Of a stretch of 64,000 nt of DNA, positions 28,453-37,505 are shown one piece after another; position 1 is the stretch's first letter, and each line of letters opens with the position of its first letter. The notes below the pieces were generated by a model, which was not told the origin of the DNA, made no database searches, and worked only from the letters and a program-made list of their open reading frames with translations. The stretch covers positions 62,001 through 126,000 of the forward strand of contig QFXC01000014.1 of assembly GCA_003349885.1 (NCBI GenBank), in the 5' to 3' direction. The stretch is from an endosymbiont of Galathealinum brachiosum (lineage in GTDB: Bacteria > Pseudomonadota > Gammaproteobacteria > SZUA-229). The translations under genes and the position numbers were made by a program.

Positions 28453-29406
28453 TTAGAATCTATTTTCTAAACCAAAAACGATATACTCCCGGGTTTCTTT
28501 ATTGGATCCACCCTTTACTACATCTGTTACATCAACACTTTCTAAATGCACACCAATTACTGGATATAAGCCTCCAAGTGTTTGCGTGAATAGCATTCTA
28601 AGACCGAATCGAATAGTAACTTCCTCAAGCTCAATTGTTTCGGTTATAAATGCATTAGCAGAACTATTTAACACCTGTAAATCATATTTTTGTGGCAGTA
28701 ATTCATAATCAGCTAAAAAACCTACATTTATGCTTCCACCCGTTTTGTAAACCGATTCAAAAGAAACAGCATAAGAAACATCCTGCTCCATAGAACTTGT
28801 TCCTGCACCCTCACCAGGCACGAGAGGTTTAAATCGAGTTGTTTGATCAACATCTAACTGCGATATTGGCGAAAAACTTAAGCCAAGCCGCATTAACAGA
28901 TTATGATCCAGCAAACTCCAGGCAATATCAGTATTAAAATTCGGTTTTAAAACCGTGATATCAATTTCATTATCAAAAGCAACATAATCACCTCCAAAGG
29001 AAGCGGGTAATTGAAAATAGCCAAATTCGAGCTTACCTATATCGATGACCTCAAGATCAAAACCCACAGACCATTTAGTAATTCCCGAGGCCCGCTCATA
29101 TGTGATCGCATTAATTTTCAACCGATTTTCTTCGGTACTTGTACCTATTCGACTATCACTAAAACCATCAATTACATCATTTGTCTGAGACGAGCCACTT
29201 CTAAAACCCAAACCTGAAAACCAGTGTTTATCCCAGCGATAAGGTATAAAAGCATCAGGTGTAATTTTACCGTCATCATAACCAAAATCGATACTAAAAC
29301 GATCATCAAATTGTTTAACAGGTTGCGAATCAGCAAGTACAAGTGTAGACCCTGAAATTGATATTAATAAAATACCAAGTGTTTTATTAAGCATATTACT
29401 CATCAT
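28453..29406 (-). CDS. Exported beta-barrel-like outer-membrane protein, unknown function
   Basis: A 317-residue protein with a signal peptide (cleavage near VLA, residue 25), then many alternating short strands and a C-terminus ending in Phe (VFGLENRF), as outer-membrane barrels do. No family assigned. It follows the 967-residue lipoprotein by 10 bases and precedes a methyltransferase gene by 23 bases. Confidence 0.65.
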   Translation of the reverse strand: MMSNMLNKTLGILLISISGSTLVLADSQPVKQFDDRFSIDFGYDDGKITPDAFIPYRWDKHWFSGLGFRSGSSQTNDVIDGFSDSRIGTSTEENRLKINAITYERASGITKWSVGFDLEVIDIGKLEFGYFQLPASFGGDYVAFDNEIDITVLKPNFNTDIAWSLLDHNLLMRLGLSFSPISQLDVDQTTRFKPLVPGEGAGTSSMEQDVSYAVSFESVYKTGGSINVGFLADYELLPQKYDLQVLNSSANAFITETIELEEVTIRFGLRMLFTQTLGGLYPVIGVHLESVDVTDVVKGGSNKETREYIVFGLENRF

Positions 29407-29416
29407 CTAAATTAAT

Positions 29417-32320
29417 TTATTTAAATTGTACAAAATGCAGATTATCACCCGCGACAATACCATCACCATTAGGCGTAACTTCTATATCTGATCCATTTAT
29501 TGTCTGCCTTGAAACCATGAACATATCTTCAGGGTCAGAAACATCATAAATCCCAGTTAAACCACTATCATGAGTACAATATAAATGATTTAAACCTATC
29601 ATTGCCATATCTACACAGGATGAATTAGTTGATATTTGTTGAGTAATAAAAGGATTATTAACATCACTAATATCAATAGCAAAAAGAGATGATGCGGCTG
29701 AAGAAAAATAAGCCATTGTTGCTGTCGAATTAATAATCATGTCCGTTATTGAAGCACTCATAGTAGGCAAATCAACAAATGAAATTATAGAAGGATCATC
29801 AATAAGACCATCACTCGCACCTGGGTCACCAATAAATATAATGTTTAATCTGTTGGTTGTTGCAACATATAAATAATCACCTGAAACGGCTAATTTTTCT
29901 GTTCGACTGGAGGACACTGAAGGGATTGCTACAGAGTTTACAGGAGCGGAGCCTCCAGATAATGGAGGCGTTACATCATAAATTTGAACTGCTGCTGTAT
30001 CCATTAAATAAATATAATTACCATTATTTCCCGAGTAAGCAATATCTTTTCCGTCACTGGCACCTACCGAATCTGTTGTTGTAGCAGTCGGTGTTATTAA
30101 ATCTAAATCAATATTGTGCTCAATTAATTGTGTGGAACGACTTATAAACACTTCAAATATATCGTTACCACTATCTAAAACATCTATTGCCTCTCCTGAA
30201 TTAAGAATTAATGGATTTGCAGTTCCAGGCTCATTAACAACCAGAGGTAAACTTATATCCGAGATATCCAGTATCGAACCTGTATCAGATGAACTAATCA
30301 GAAACAAATAATCACCTCGTATTTGCATATCATGATCAGAAGCAGTTATAGGTGTAGTAGAAATAATAGATGGGTCAAATGGTGTATTAACCGAATCAAA
30401 ATTCAAAGTATAAAAATCAATATCACCTGCATGCATATAACTTACCTGTTGGGTATACAGTGACATAGGGGTTGCACCACTTATATCATTATTGGTGGGC
30501 TCATTAAGACTCGTATTAGTAAATTCATTAACATCTAACGAAAGAACGTCACGACCAAAACCAATTCCATAGGCTGTTTCTGAAGTAACAGTTGGCGTAC
30601 TCACAACCAGCTCATAACTATCCAGTGCATTATAAGGAATATATCGGCTTGCATAATCGGTTACTCGCACCGGTTTAAGACCAGGAGCAATTAAATACCC
30701 CTCTGCTCCATGGGTAATGATACTGGGTCTTTCCATTGACACTTTCACTGGAATAGCCGAACTCAATGTAAAGTTCACACGATCAGACCAGCTCTGGCCA
30801 TTTATATCTGTCAATGTCACATCAATGGATAATTCTTTATCCGTTAACGGTCGATTAAAACTCATTGATACTGATGATTCAAAAAAGGCTCCTGATGCAA
30901 TACCCGTTGTCACAGAAGAACTTGAAAATGATCTGACATCCGGGTCATCTAAAGATAAACTGATTGTTAAGCCTGACACATCCTGTGTGCCAACATTCGT
31001 AATATGAATAAATTTGTTGTAAGTAATTTCCTGTTGACCATCAAGCGTGCCAAAAAATGCGAATTCGTTCGTTAAACGTGAAGGATTTTCATAACTTCCA
31101 TAATCATCATGCATTTCACTTTTAAAGTTATATAAAGAAGTACTAACCAGAGTAAAATCACCCAAATTTTTATTTTCTCCTTCTACAGTAACCTCTGTTT
31201 CAACTTCATTGCCACTTCCATCTGTAGCCCGGAGTAAATACTGACCAGATGGTAACTGAGTTGTGAAATTTCCATCAACATCCGTTGTAGCCAGACTATT
31301 AACCGAGCTGTCACTGATATTAGAAAGAATGACATTTACACCACCAATACCTGATAATGCCTGATGCATAGTAGTAGAAATTTTTCCGAACGCATCAACA
31401 GTTATTTTAGGAACAACCGGAGCGGTACCTAAAGAGCCTACAGCTCCACTAACCTGAACGTTTGGTATACCTGCACGAATCAGATGATATGTTTCAAAAT
31501 CGGTTCTAATAAATTTAATTAAATTATTATTTACAACAGTTAAAGGTAAATGATAATAGTCACCTAACCAGACCTTCTCTGCACTATCTACATATAACCA
31601 CTGTCCTTTCAAAGCGCCATCAACCTGATCACCGACAAGAAGTTCGATAGAGCCTTCAATATTTACGCTGCTATTGGTAATCACTGTATTAGCCGTGATT
31701 TTTGCTATGCCTTTTCCACCTGTTTCAGGTGATGTACTGGCAAGCCCTGTAGAAGAAACTGAGACACCTACTGAGGTATTAAATGATTCAACTTTTTCGA
31801 CACTCCAACTAATAAGATTAGTTAGATCTTTACTTGTCGCATCACTGAATACTCCTGTAGCCGTTAACTGAACACTGGCATTCATCGGTAAGGAAGGTGC
31901 ACCTGGTGTTACACGAATGCTGCTTAATTTACTACTGGTAACGGTTACACTCACGTCTGCTGAATCAGAGGTACCATCCAGATAACGACAGTTAACACTT
32001 ACAGTTGCTACCCCTTCAAGCAATCCCACCATTAAAAAATTGGCACCGCTGAGTGTATTTTCAGGCAGTTCAACTACGTTGCTATCCGATGACGAAACGG
32101 TACAACTGGCCAGAAAATTTTCTCCATCATTAAGCACTACTTTAAATGGTTCTTTTTGAGCAAGCTCTAAAGTCGCAGGAACCGTAATACTATTATTTAT
32201 TTGAGTTGGTGTGACAGTTGAGTTTGAAGAAGAGCTATCACCACAAGCGGAAAGAAAAAATAAAGAAACTAAAACCAGATAAAAAGCAAACGCCCTATCC
32301 TTAAACACCCCTGAAACCAT
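29417..32320 (-). CDS. Large lipoprotein with Ig-like and LVIVD-type propeller repeats
   Basis: A 967-residue surface-type lipoprotein. The ATG at 32320 follows a GGGGG-type ribosome site at good spacing, which places the lipobox FFLSACGDSSS near residue 24; an upstream ATG at 32350 was not used. Bacterial Ig-like domains (SSIRVTPGAPSLPMNASVQL, typical of Big_2) cover about 50-230. A carboxypeptidase-like regulatory domain follows near 340 (VDGNFTTQLPSGQYLLRATD). The last 350 residues hold LVIVD-type beta-propeller repeats (LFAIDISDVNNPFI, TGIYDVSDPEDMFMV). These features point to cell-surface binding. Confidence 0.75.
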   Translation of the reverse strand: MVSGVFKDRAFAFYLVLVSLFFLSACGDSSSSNSTVTPTQINNSITVPATLELAQKEPFKVVLNDGENFLASCTVSSSDSNVVELPENTLSGANFLMVGLLEGVATVSVNCRYLDGTSDSADVSVTVTSSKLSSIRVTPGAPSLPMNASVQLTATGVFSDATSKDLTNLISWSVEKVESFNTSVGVSVSSTGLASTSPETGGKGIAKITANTVITNSSVNIEGSIELLVGDQVDGALKGQWLYVDSAEKVWLGDYYHLPLTVVNNNLIKFIRTDFETYHLIRAGIPNVQVSGAVGSLGTAPVVPKITVDAFGKISTTMHQALSGIGGVNVILSNISDSSVNSLATTDVDGNFTTQLPSGQYLLRATDGSGNEVETEVTVEGENKNLGDFTLVSTSLYNFKSEMHDDYGSYENPSRLTNEFAFFGTLDGQQEITYNKFIHITNVGTQDVSGLTISLSLDDPDVRSFSSSSVTTGIASGAFFESSVSMSFNRPLTDKELSIDVTLTDINGQSWSDRVNFTLSSAIPVKVSMERPSIITHGAEGYLIAPGLKPVRVTDYASRYIPYNALDSYELVVSTPTVTSETAYGIGFGRDVLSLDVNEFTNTSLNEPTNNDISGATPMSLYTQQVSYMHAGDIDFYTLNFDSVNTPFDPSIISTTPITASDHDMQIRGDYLFLISSSDTGSILDISDISLPLVVNEPGTANPLILNSGEAIDVLDSGNDIFEVFISRSTQLIEHNIDLDLITPTATTTDSVGASDGKDIAYSGNNGNYIYLMDTAAVQIYDVTPPLSGGSAPVNSVAIPSVSSSRTEKLAVSGDYLYVATTNRLNIIFIGDPGASDGLIDDPSIISFVDLPTMSASITDMIINSTATMAYFSSAASSLFAIDISDVNNPFITQQISTNSSCVDMAMIGLNHLYCTHDSGLTGIYDVSDPEDMFMVSRQTINGSDIEVTPNGDGIVAGDNLHFVQFK

Positions 32321-32847
32321 CTGCAAACCCCCTATTACAACACACATCATGTCTTTTTTAGATATGTCCTATATTAATATTGAAAAATTCTAAACTAAAT
32401 CATATTAATCAATACGACATTCACATAAGTGTAGTATTTATATGACAATCTATTCTATAAGTAATGACATAATCCCATTAATTAGAGGCAATGTTGATAA
32501 ATATCATAAATCTAAGTGAACTCTGATTTAGCTAAACAGCTATATAAGTCTTCGACCATATAACCAGGAACCCTCAGGGACTAATATCTTATTATTAAAA
32601 CTCCAATTTAAATTAATTCTATTATTTTATGTAAGGGAATATACGTTAGAACCTTTGATATCACTGGTAAAACATTTAAGCAATAACTATAAATATTACT
32701 TCCAGCAGGAGCATACTGATAAGTATATTCTATAAGACAGAATTACCACTCATCATATTTGTAGATAACAAACAGCTGTTTACTGCTATAAATGTAAGTA
32801 ATGTTTTTTAACTGATTTACTAAAAAACCAAATAATAAGACTAACAT
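32321..32847. other. AT-rich divergent intergenic region
   Basis: About 530 bases between the divergent lipoprotein operon and the GGDEF gene. It must carry both promoters. I see no gene, repeat or convincing regulatory motif in it. Confidence 0.4.
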
Positions 32848-33891
32848 ATGAAAAACACTCCTCCTGTCACGCTTGATGAACATGAACAGTTTATGTCTAA
32901 GCTGCGTTCAGTTATCGACCTTACTACCAGCACAGTTGGTGATGAATACTTCATACATCTCTCTGAGGAGTTATCAAAAGCTTTTGATGTAGAATATGTC
33001 GCTATTTCAGAATCTGTCGACAATTTCAAAAGAATACGAACCATTGCTTACTGGTGTAAGGATGAACTGGTTCCTAATGTAGAATATGAATCTAAAAATA
33101 CACCCTGCGGGAAATTACGTAAAAATGAAATTACGTTTTATCCGTCAAAGTTAAAATCCTCTTTTCCGTTAGACCCTTACATTGATGAATTGAAAGCTGA
33201 AAGTTATTTAGGCATGCCCTTCTATGACTCCGATGGTTCGGCACTGGGTATTATTTGTCTTTTAGGTACGAAAGCAATGGATAAAAGCATATATAATGAA
33301 TACCTGTTAAAGATTATTACTGCCAGAGTGAGTGCTGAATTTATACGTCGTAGAGCAGAACAACAACTAACCTATATGGCTACTCACGATGCATTAACAA
33401 ATATTCCAAATAAAATGCTATTTCGAGACAGACTAAATACAGCTATTTCAAGAGCTGAACGTAATAAAAGTAAATTTGGATTACTATTTATTGATTTAAA
33501 TAACTTTAAAATTCTGAATGATAATTTTGGTCATGATACTGGCGATAATTTTCTAATTGCAATAAGTAAAAAGCTGAAATCCTGCTGTCGTGAATCTGAT
33601 ACCTTATGCCGATTTGGCGGAGATGAATTTGTTATCATAATTGAAGCGATTACAGATGCAGATAACATAGATAAACTAACAAAATCATTACATCAAAAAG
33701 TTGTAAATGAAGACTATTTAATTAATGACAATCTGTTTCAGGCGGATTTAAGTATCGGTGCCGCTATTTATCCTGAACATGGTATTAATTCAGACATGTT
33801 ACTTCAACACGCTGATGAAGCGATGTACAAAGCTAAAAAATCTCATATCCCATATAAGATATATACTGAAGCACATTCCCTTACTCATTAA
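32848..33891 (+). CDS. GAF-GGDEF diguanylate cyclase
   Basis: A 347-residue cytoplasmic protein that should make cyclic di-GMP from two GTP. Residues 20-165 form a GAF-like sensor (YFIHLSEELSKAFDVEYVAI; PFYDSDGSALGIICLLG). The GGDEF domain spans about 175-340: THDALTNIPNKMLFRDRL, FIDLNNFKILNDNFGHDTGD, and the active-site FGGDEF at 256-261. The RxxD inhibitory site is present as RESD at 248-251, five residues before GGDEF, so feedback inhibition by product is expected. No membrane helix. The ligand of the GAF part is unknown. Confidence 0.93.
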   Translation: MKNTPPVTLDEHEQFMSKLRSVIDLTTSTVGDEYFIHLSEELSKAFDVEYVAISESVDNFKRIRTIAYWCKDELVPNVEYESKNTPCGKLRKNEITFYPSKLKSSFPLDPYIDELKAESYLGMPFYDSDGSALGIICLLGTKAMDKSIYNEYLLKIITARVSAEFIRRRAEQQLTYMATHDALTNIPNKMLFRDRLNTAISRAERNKSKFGLLFIDLNNFKILNDNFGHDTGDNFLIAISKKLKSCCRESDTLCRFGGDEFVIIIEAITDADNIDKLTKSLHQKVVNEDYLINDNLFQADLSIGAAIYPEHGINSDMLLQHADEAMYKAKKSHIPYKIYTEAHSLTH

Positions 33892-33903
33892 TAAAGAATT
33901 TCT

Positions 33904-35313
33904 TTAACGAGGTGTTCTACTCTTTGGTTTAAACTTTCTTTTTGGTGGTCTTGAACCATCATTACTGCCTGATGCTTTCCCCGCTCCCGAACGCCTGTTT
34001 CTATTCTTATTAATTTTCTTACCTGTAGATGGTTTTGGAGATTGTCCAGGTGATTTATGTCCCTGTGCATTTTCAGCAGAACGCTGACCGTCTTTATGAC
34101 CCGTTTTGGGTTTTTTAGGCCTCTTGGGTTTTTTATCTTTTTTCCATAATTTCGATTCAGGAACATCATGACGTGGCTCAAAACCATCAATTAACTTACG
34201 AGTTAATAATTTTTTAATTAAATGCTCTATATCGCTTAACTGATCAAATTCATCTGCACTAACCAGAGATACTGCCTGACCTTCTAAGCCGGCGCGCCCT
34301 GTTCTGCCTATTCTATGAATATAATCTTCAGCTACATTAGGTAAGTCAAAATTAACAACCTGAGGCAAATGATCTATGTCCAGACCACGTGCGGCAATAT
34401 CGGTTGCAACTAATATATCTACTTTCCCCTGTTTAAACTCATTTAATGCTTTAGTTCTCGCCCCCTGGCTTTTATTACCGTGAATTGCAGCTGATTTAAT
34501 ATCTTTCTGATTAAGGTAGTTACTCAGTTTATTGGCCCCCTGCTTGGTACGGCAAAAAACCAGAACCTGTTGCCAGTCATATTGCTTAATTAAACTGGTA
34601 AGCAAGTCCGGCTTTTTCTTTTTATCGACAGGGCATATCCACTGTTTAACTGTTTTGGCTGTGGTATTACGAGGCGTAACCGATATTTCAACCGGTTTAT
34701 TCACCAGTCCTTTTGCAAGCTTTCTGATCTCATCAGAAAAAGTAGCGGAAAACATCAGGTTCTGCCGTTGCTTTGGAAGTATCGCCAGAATTTTACGAAT
34801 ATCGTGGATAAAGCCCATATCAAGCATTCTGTCAGCTTCATCTAATACCAGTATTTCCAGTTGTTTGAATTTAATCGCGTTCTGATTATAGAGATCGAGT
34901 AAACGCCCGGGTGTTGCTACTAGAATATCCACACCCTTTCGTAAGGTCATCATCTGAGGGTTAATTTTTACACCACCGTATACAACCGTTGAACGTAATG
35001 GTAAATATTTACCATAGGTAAGCACGCTCTCCCCTATCTGAGCCGCCAGTTCTCTTGTCGGTGTTAAAATCAGTACCCTTGCCTGATTAGCGCTCGCGCG
35101 TTGACCTTTAGTCAGTTGATGTAATACAGGTAAGGTAAATCCGGCTGTTTTTCCGGTTCCAGTCTGCGCCGCCGCCATTAAATCCTTTCCCTGAAGTACC
35201 ACAGGGATCGCTTTTCTCTGTATCGGTGAAGGCGTTTTATAGCCTTTTTCTTCAATCGCTTTTAAGATTTCAGGGCTCAATCCAAGTGATTGAAATTTAA
35301 CTTCAGAATTCAT
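33904..35313 (-). CDS. rhlE: DEAD-box RNA helicase, RhlE type
   Basis: A 469-residue ATP-dependent RNA helicase. Motif Q ([20 protein letters not shown]), Walker [23 protein letters not shown], and [10 protein letters not shown] follow in the normal order. After the second RecA domain (about residue 375) there is a basic low-complexity tail rich in Lys, Pro, Gly and Arg, typical of RhlE proteins and used for RNA binding. It is convergent with the diguanylate cyclase gene, with the ends 13 bases apart. Confidence 0.92.
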   Translation of the reverse strand: MNSEVKFQSLGLSPEILKAIEEKGYKTPSPIQRKAIPVVLQGKDLMAAAQTGTGKTAGFTLPVLHQLTKGQRASANQARVLILTPTRELAAQIGESVLTYGKYLPLRSTVVYGGVKINPQMMTLRKGVDILVATPGRLLDLYNQNAIKFKQLEILVLDEADRMLDMGFIHDIRKILAILPKQRQNLMFSATFSDEIRKLAKGLVNKPVEISVTPRNTTAKTVKQWICPVDKKKKPDLLTSLIKQYDWQQVLVFCRTKQGANKLSNYLNQKDIKSAAIHGNKSQGARTKALNEFKQGKVDILVATDIAARGLDIDHLPQVVNFDLPNVAEDYIHRIGRTGRAGLEGQAVSLVSADEFDQLSDIEHLIKKLLTRKLIDGFEPRHDVPESKLWKKDKKPKRPKKPKTGHKDGQRSAENAQGHKSPGQSPKPSTGKKINKNRNRRSGAGKASGSNDGSRPPKRKFKPKSRTPR

Positions 35314-35489
35314 ATTTTTAATGTTTCTATTGCACTATAAGCCTATATGTAGGCTTATAGCTTACACGAAGCGCTTAAATACTTCACATTTATAGCGGTG
35401 TCTATATTAAAACATGTCTTAAAAATAGTGACATGGATCAATCCTGAAACCTCTATTAGCAAAAACTGATAGACGGTACATATAAGACC

Positions 35490-35518
35490 TTGCATATATT
35501 CTGTTTTACTAATATTAT
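35490..35518 (+). promoter_or_regulatory. Promoter of sulfur globule protein gene 1
   Basis: TTGCAT (35490-35495), a 17-base spacer and TATTAT (35513-35518) match a sigma-70 promoter. Exactly the same two boxes and spacing occur at 37413-37441 before the second globule gene. Transcription is expected to start near 35525. Confidence 0.65.
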
Positions 35519-35526
35519 TTAGCCAT

Positions 35527-35540
35527 GATCTATTTAGATC
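35527..35540 (+). other. Predicted 5'-terminal mRNA hairpin of sulfur globule gene 1
   Basis: GATCT-ATTT-AGATC, a perfect 5-bp stem with a 4-base loop that would lie at the very 5' end of the transcript. The second globule gene has a hairpin of the same size at the same place (37450-37463) with a different loop. Such 5'-end hairpins can stabilise abundant mRNAs. Confidence 0.5.
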
Positions 35541-35584
35541 GAAGCGCATGAAAGAAAACTGTTAATTAAATGAGGAAAGATATA

Positions 35585-35968
35585 ATGAAAACTTTAAAAG
35601 TAATCGCTGTTGCAGCTACTCTTGCTCTTGCATCTACTACTGCTAGTGCATGGTGGGGCCCTTTCAATAACAATGGCTATAACAATGGCAATGGTTATAA
35701 CAACAACAACTGGAACAACAATGGTTACGGTAACGGCATGGGCGACATGATGGGCGACGGTAACTTCGGCTTCAACATGAGCGGTAACGGTCGTGGAAAT
35801 GGTCAGGGTTACGGCAACGGTTACAACCAGTTCCAAAACCAGAACCAGTATAACGGTTACAATGGTTATAACGGTTACAATGGCTATGCTCCAGCACCTT
35901 ACGGTTATGCTCCAGCACCATACGGCTATGCTCCTGCTGCTCCAGCACCAGCTGCACCTGCAAAATAA
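35585..35968 (+). CDS. Sulfur globule protein-like structural protein 1
   Basis: A 127-residue secreted protein of low-complexity Gly/Asn/Tyr sequence. Signal peptide with cleavage after ASA (residue 22), mature start [10 protein letters not shown]. The core [14 protein letters not shown] is the signature also seen in purple-sulfur-bacterial globule coat proteins (SgpA/SgpB of Allochromatium), followed by GYN repeats and tandem GYAPAPY repeats. These proteins form the envelope around periplasmic sulfur droplets. The ATG at 35585 is used because GAGGAAAG lies at normal spacing; an ATG at 35570 overlaps that ribosome site. Family assignment is by composition and motif. Confidence 0.85.
   Translation: MKTLKVIAVAATLALASTTASAWWGPFNNNGYNNGNGYNNNNWNNNGYGNGMGDMMGDGNFGFNMSGNGRGNGQGYGNGYNQFQNQNQYNGYNGYNGYNGYAPAPYGYAPAPYGYAPAAPAPAAPAK
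35882..35941 (+). repeat. Tandem 21-base repeats encoding GYAPAPY
   Basis: Two nearly identical 21-base units (35882-35902 and 35903-35923) and a partial third encode GYAPAPY. The same motif, in variant form, is found in the membrane-anchored protein and in globule protein 2, which suggests shared ancestry or a shared binding role. Confidence 0.8.
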
Positions 35969-35998
35969 TAACTTTTTAAATTAAAAGTTATTACAAAG

Positions 35999-36030
35999 AA
36001 GCTGGGCACTTATGTGACCAGCTTTTTTTT
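35999..36030 (+). terminator. Rho-independent terminator after sulfur globule gene 1
   Basis: AAGCTGG-G-CAC, loop TTAT, GTG-A-CCAGCTT and a run of eight T. It would give a short, abundant globule-1 mRNA and partly separate the next gene. Confidence 0.9.
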
Positions 36031-36052
36031 TGCGTATAAACGGAGAAATACA

Positions 36053-37237
36053 ATGAGCAACCAAGAAGCAGAAAAAAATCAATTAAACAAACAGTCTGAT
36101 TCAAATCCTGTCATCAATAACACTGAAACACAAATAGTTGACGACGATTATGGTTTAAAAAAACTGACTATATATACTGTTCTGTTCAGTATTACCTGTT
36201 TAGCTGTTGCAGGTATCTGGTATAAAAAAGATGAAATTCCTTTTGAAGAAATATCTAATACTTCTGTCGAAATTTACGACGTAAGCTCTAAATTTATAAC
36301 TGAAAACTACAACACGATAATGAACAGCCTTTTAGAAGAAAAGACTGTTATTACTGATACCGCTACAACAGAGCCAGAAGTTTCTCTTTCTGATGATACT
36401 GTTGAAATCACAACACCAGATTCAACGACTATTACAGAAGTTAAAGCAACTGAAGAAATAGTAGAGCCTGCAGTTGTAGTAGATACAACACAAGATGAAA
36501 CTATTTCTACTGAATCAGAAGTTATCAGTGATGAAATCATAACTGAAGATGTTGTTGTAACTGAAGCCTCGTCTGAAGCCGTTGATATTACAGAAAATGC
36601 GGTTGAAGAAGTAAACGATACAGTTGTTTTAACGACAGACATCGAAGAAGTAAAAGAAGCACAAACTTCAGAAATAAATACAGAAGTAACGGTAATAAAT
36701 GCAACTGATGTTACAGATATTGATATTGCTACTACTGAAACAACTGAAGCTGAGATAACTATTACTGAGACTCAGGAAACTAAAGCTATTATTGAAACAG
36801 CTGATAGAGCAGTAACAGATAAGCTGGTTGAAGTTGCTGCTACACCCGAAATTAAAGCAGTAACAACACCTGCATTTAATCAACCTGCACGTGGCATTTA
36901 CCAGGCACCTCGTGGTTATGCTTATGCCCCTGCGCCATATCGTTACTCTGGCCCTGCTGTAAATATGCCTTTTAATAATATGGCTAGAAACAACATGCCA
37001 CGTAACTACATGCCTCAAAATAACAGGATGTTACAACAGCCTCAAACTTTTGAGCAGAACATGCAAATGCAACAACAAATGATGCAACAGGCAATGAAAA
37101 TGCAATCAGCCATTTTCAAAGATGCTGATAGACGACATCAGGAAATGTTAAAGCGTGTTGCTGAGTGGAAAGTTCAGGCACAGGAACGACGTGATGCTGC
37201 TAATGCTCGTTATAAACGCCCTGCTTATATGAATTAA
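36053..37237 (+). CDS. Membrane-anchored protein sharing motifs with the sulfur globule proteins; candidate globule tether
   Basis: A 394-residue bitopic protein. A cytoplasmic N-terminus of about 37 residues is followed by one helix (residues 38-57) and a long periplasmic region. Residues 60-275 are acidic and rich in Thr, Val, Ile and Glu, probably an extended linker. From 277 comes GIYQAPRGYAYAPAPYRY, which contains the YAPAPY motif of globule protein 1. Residues 325-390 are Gln/Met-rich and helical, with RRHQEMLKRV resembling EARHQDFLKQV of globule protein 2. I do not recognise a named family. The gene lies between the two globule genes. A tether between inner membrane and globule coat is inference. 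ATG 36053 follows CGGAGA; a GTG at 36014 lies in the terminator. Confidence 0.75.
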   Translation: MSNQEAEKNQLNKQSDSNPVINNTETQIVDDDYGLKKLTIYTVLFSITCLAVAGIWYKKDEIPFEEISNTSVEIYDVSSKFITENYNTIMNSLLEEKTVITDTATTEPEVSLSDDTVEITTPDSTTITEVKATEEIVEPAVVVDTTQDETISTESEVISDEIITEDVVVTEASSEAVDITENAVEEVNDTVVLTTDIEEVKEAQTSEINTEVTVINATDVTDIDIATTETTEAEITITETQETKAIIETADRAVTDKLVEVAATPEIKAVTTPAFNQPARGIYQAPRGYAYAPAPYRYSGPAVNMPFNNMARNNMPRNYMPQNNRMLQQPQTFEQNMQMQQQMMQQAMKMQSAIFKDADRRHQEMLKRVAEWKVQAQERRDAANARYKRPAYMN

Positions 37238-37254
37238 AATTTATTAAATCAGCG

Positions 37255-37290
37255 AAAGCCAGAGCAGCCTGTAAATTGCTCTGGCTTTTT
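37255..37290 (+). terminator. Rho-independent terminator after the candidate tether gene
   Basis: AAAGCCAGAGCA, loop of 10 bases, TGCTCTGGCTTTTT: a 12-bp stem and a T run, 18 bases after the stop at 37237. Confidence 0.92.
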
Positions 37291-37412
37291 ATTTACCCCC
37301 TCCTTTCCGATCTTTAATCTTACAGTCACTCAACCTGACCAGCTTTAAAAAACCCATATCTAGATTCTATATATTATTTTTCTCATAATCAGATCAGCGG
37401 CACCATAATATA

Positions 37413-37441
37413 TTGCATATATTATAATTTACTTATATTAT
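37413..37441 (+). promoter_or_regulatory. Promoter of sulfur globule protein gene 2
   Basis: TTGCAT (37413-37418), 17 bases, TATTAT (37436-37441): same boxes and spacing as before globule gene 1. The following leader is also alike, including AGCGCATGAA and CTAATTAAA-type blocks, although the genes themselves diverge. Confidence 0.65.
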
Positions 37442-37449
37442 TCAGTAAT

Positions 37450-37463
37450 GATCTTCGCGGATC
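37450..37463 (+). other. Predicted 5'-terminal mRNA hairpin of sulfur globule gene 2
   Basis: GATCT-TCGC-GGATC: 5-bp stem including one T-G wobble, 4-base loop, at the predicted mRNA 5' end. The stem matches that of globule gene 1 while the loop differs, so the fold appears to be kept. Confidence 0.5.
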
Positions 37464-37505
37464 TAGCGCATGAATTTTAAACTGCTAATTAAACAGGAAA
37501 TGAAA

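Noticed and set aside
35855..35941. Short direct repeats that might be a CRISPR array
   Set aside because: Units of 9 and 21 bases are in frame and encode GYN and GYAPAPY; there are no spacers.
35594..35963. Minus-strand open frames across the globule gene
   Set aside because: They arise from the repetitive low-complexity sequence of the real gene and have no start signals.
36307..37018. Ser/Val-rich and Cys-rich minus-strand frames under the tether gene
   Set aside because: Mirror images of the Thr/Glu-rich coding sequence; no ribosome site or family.
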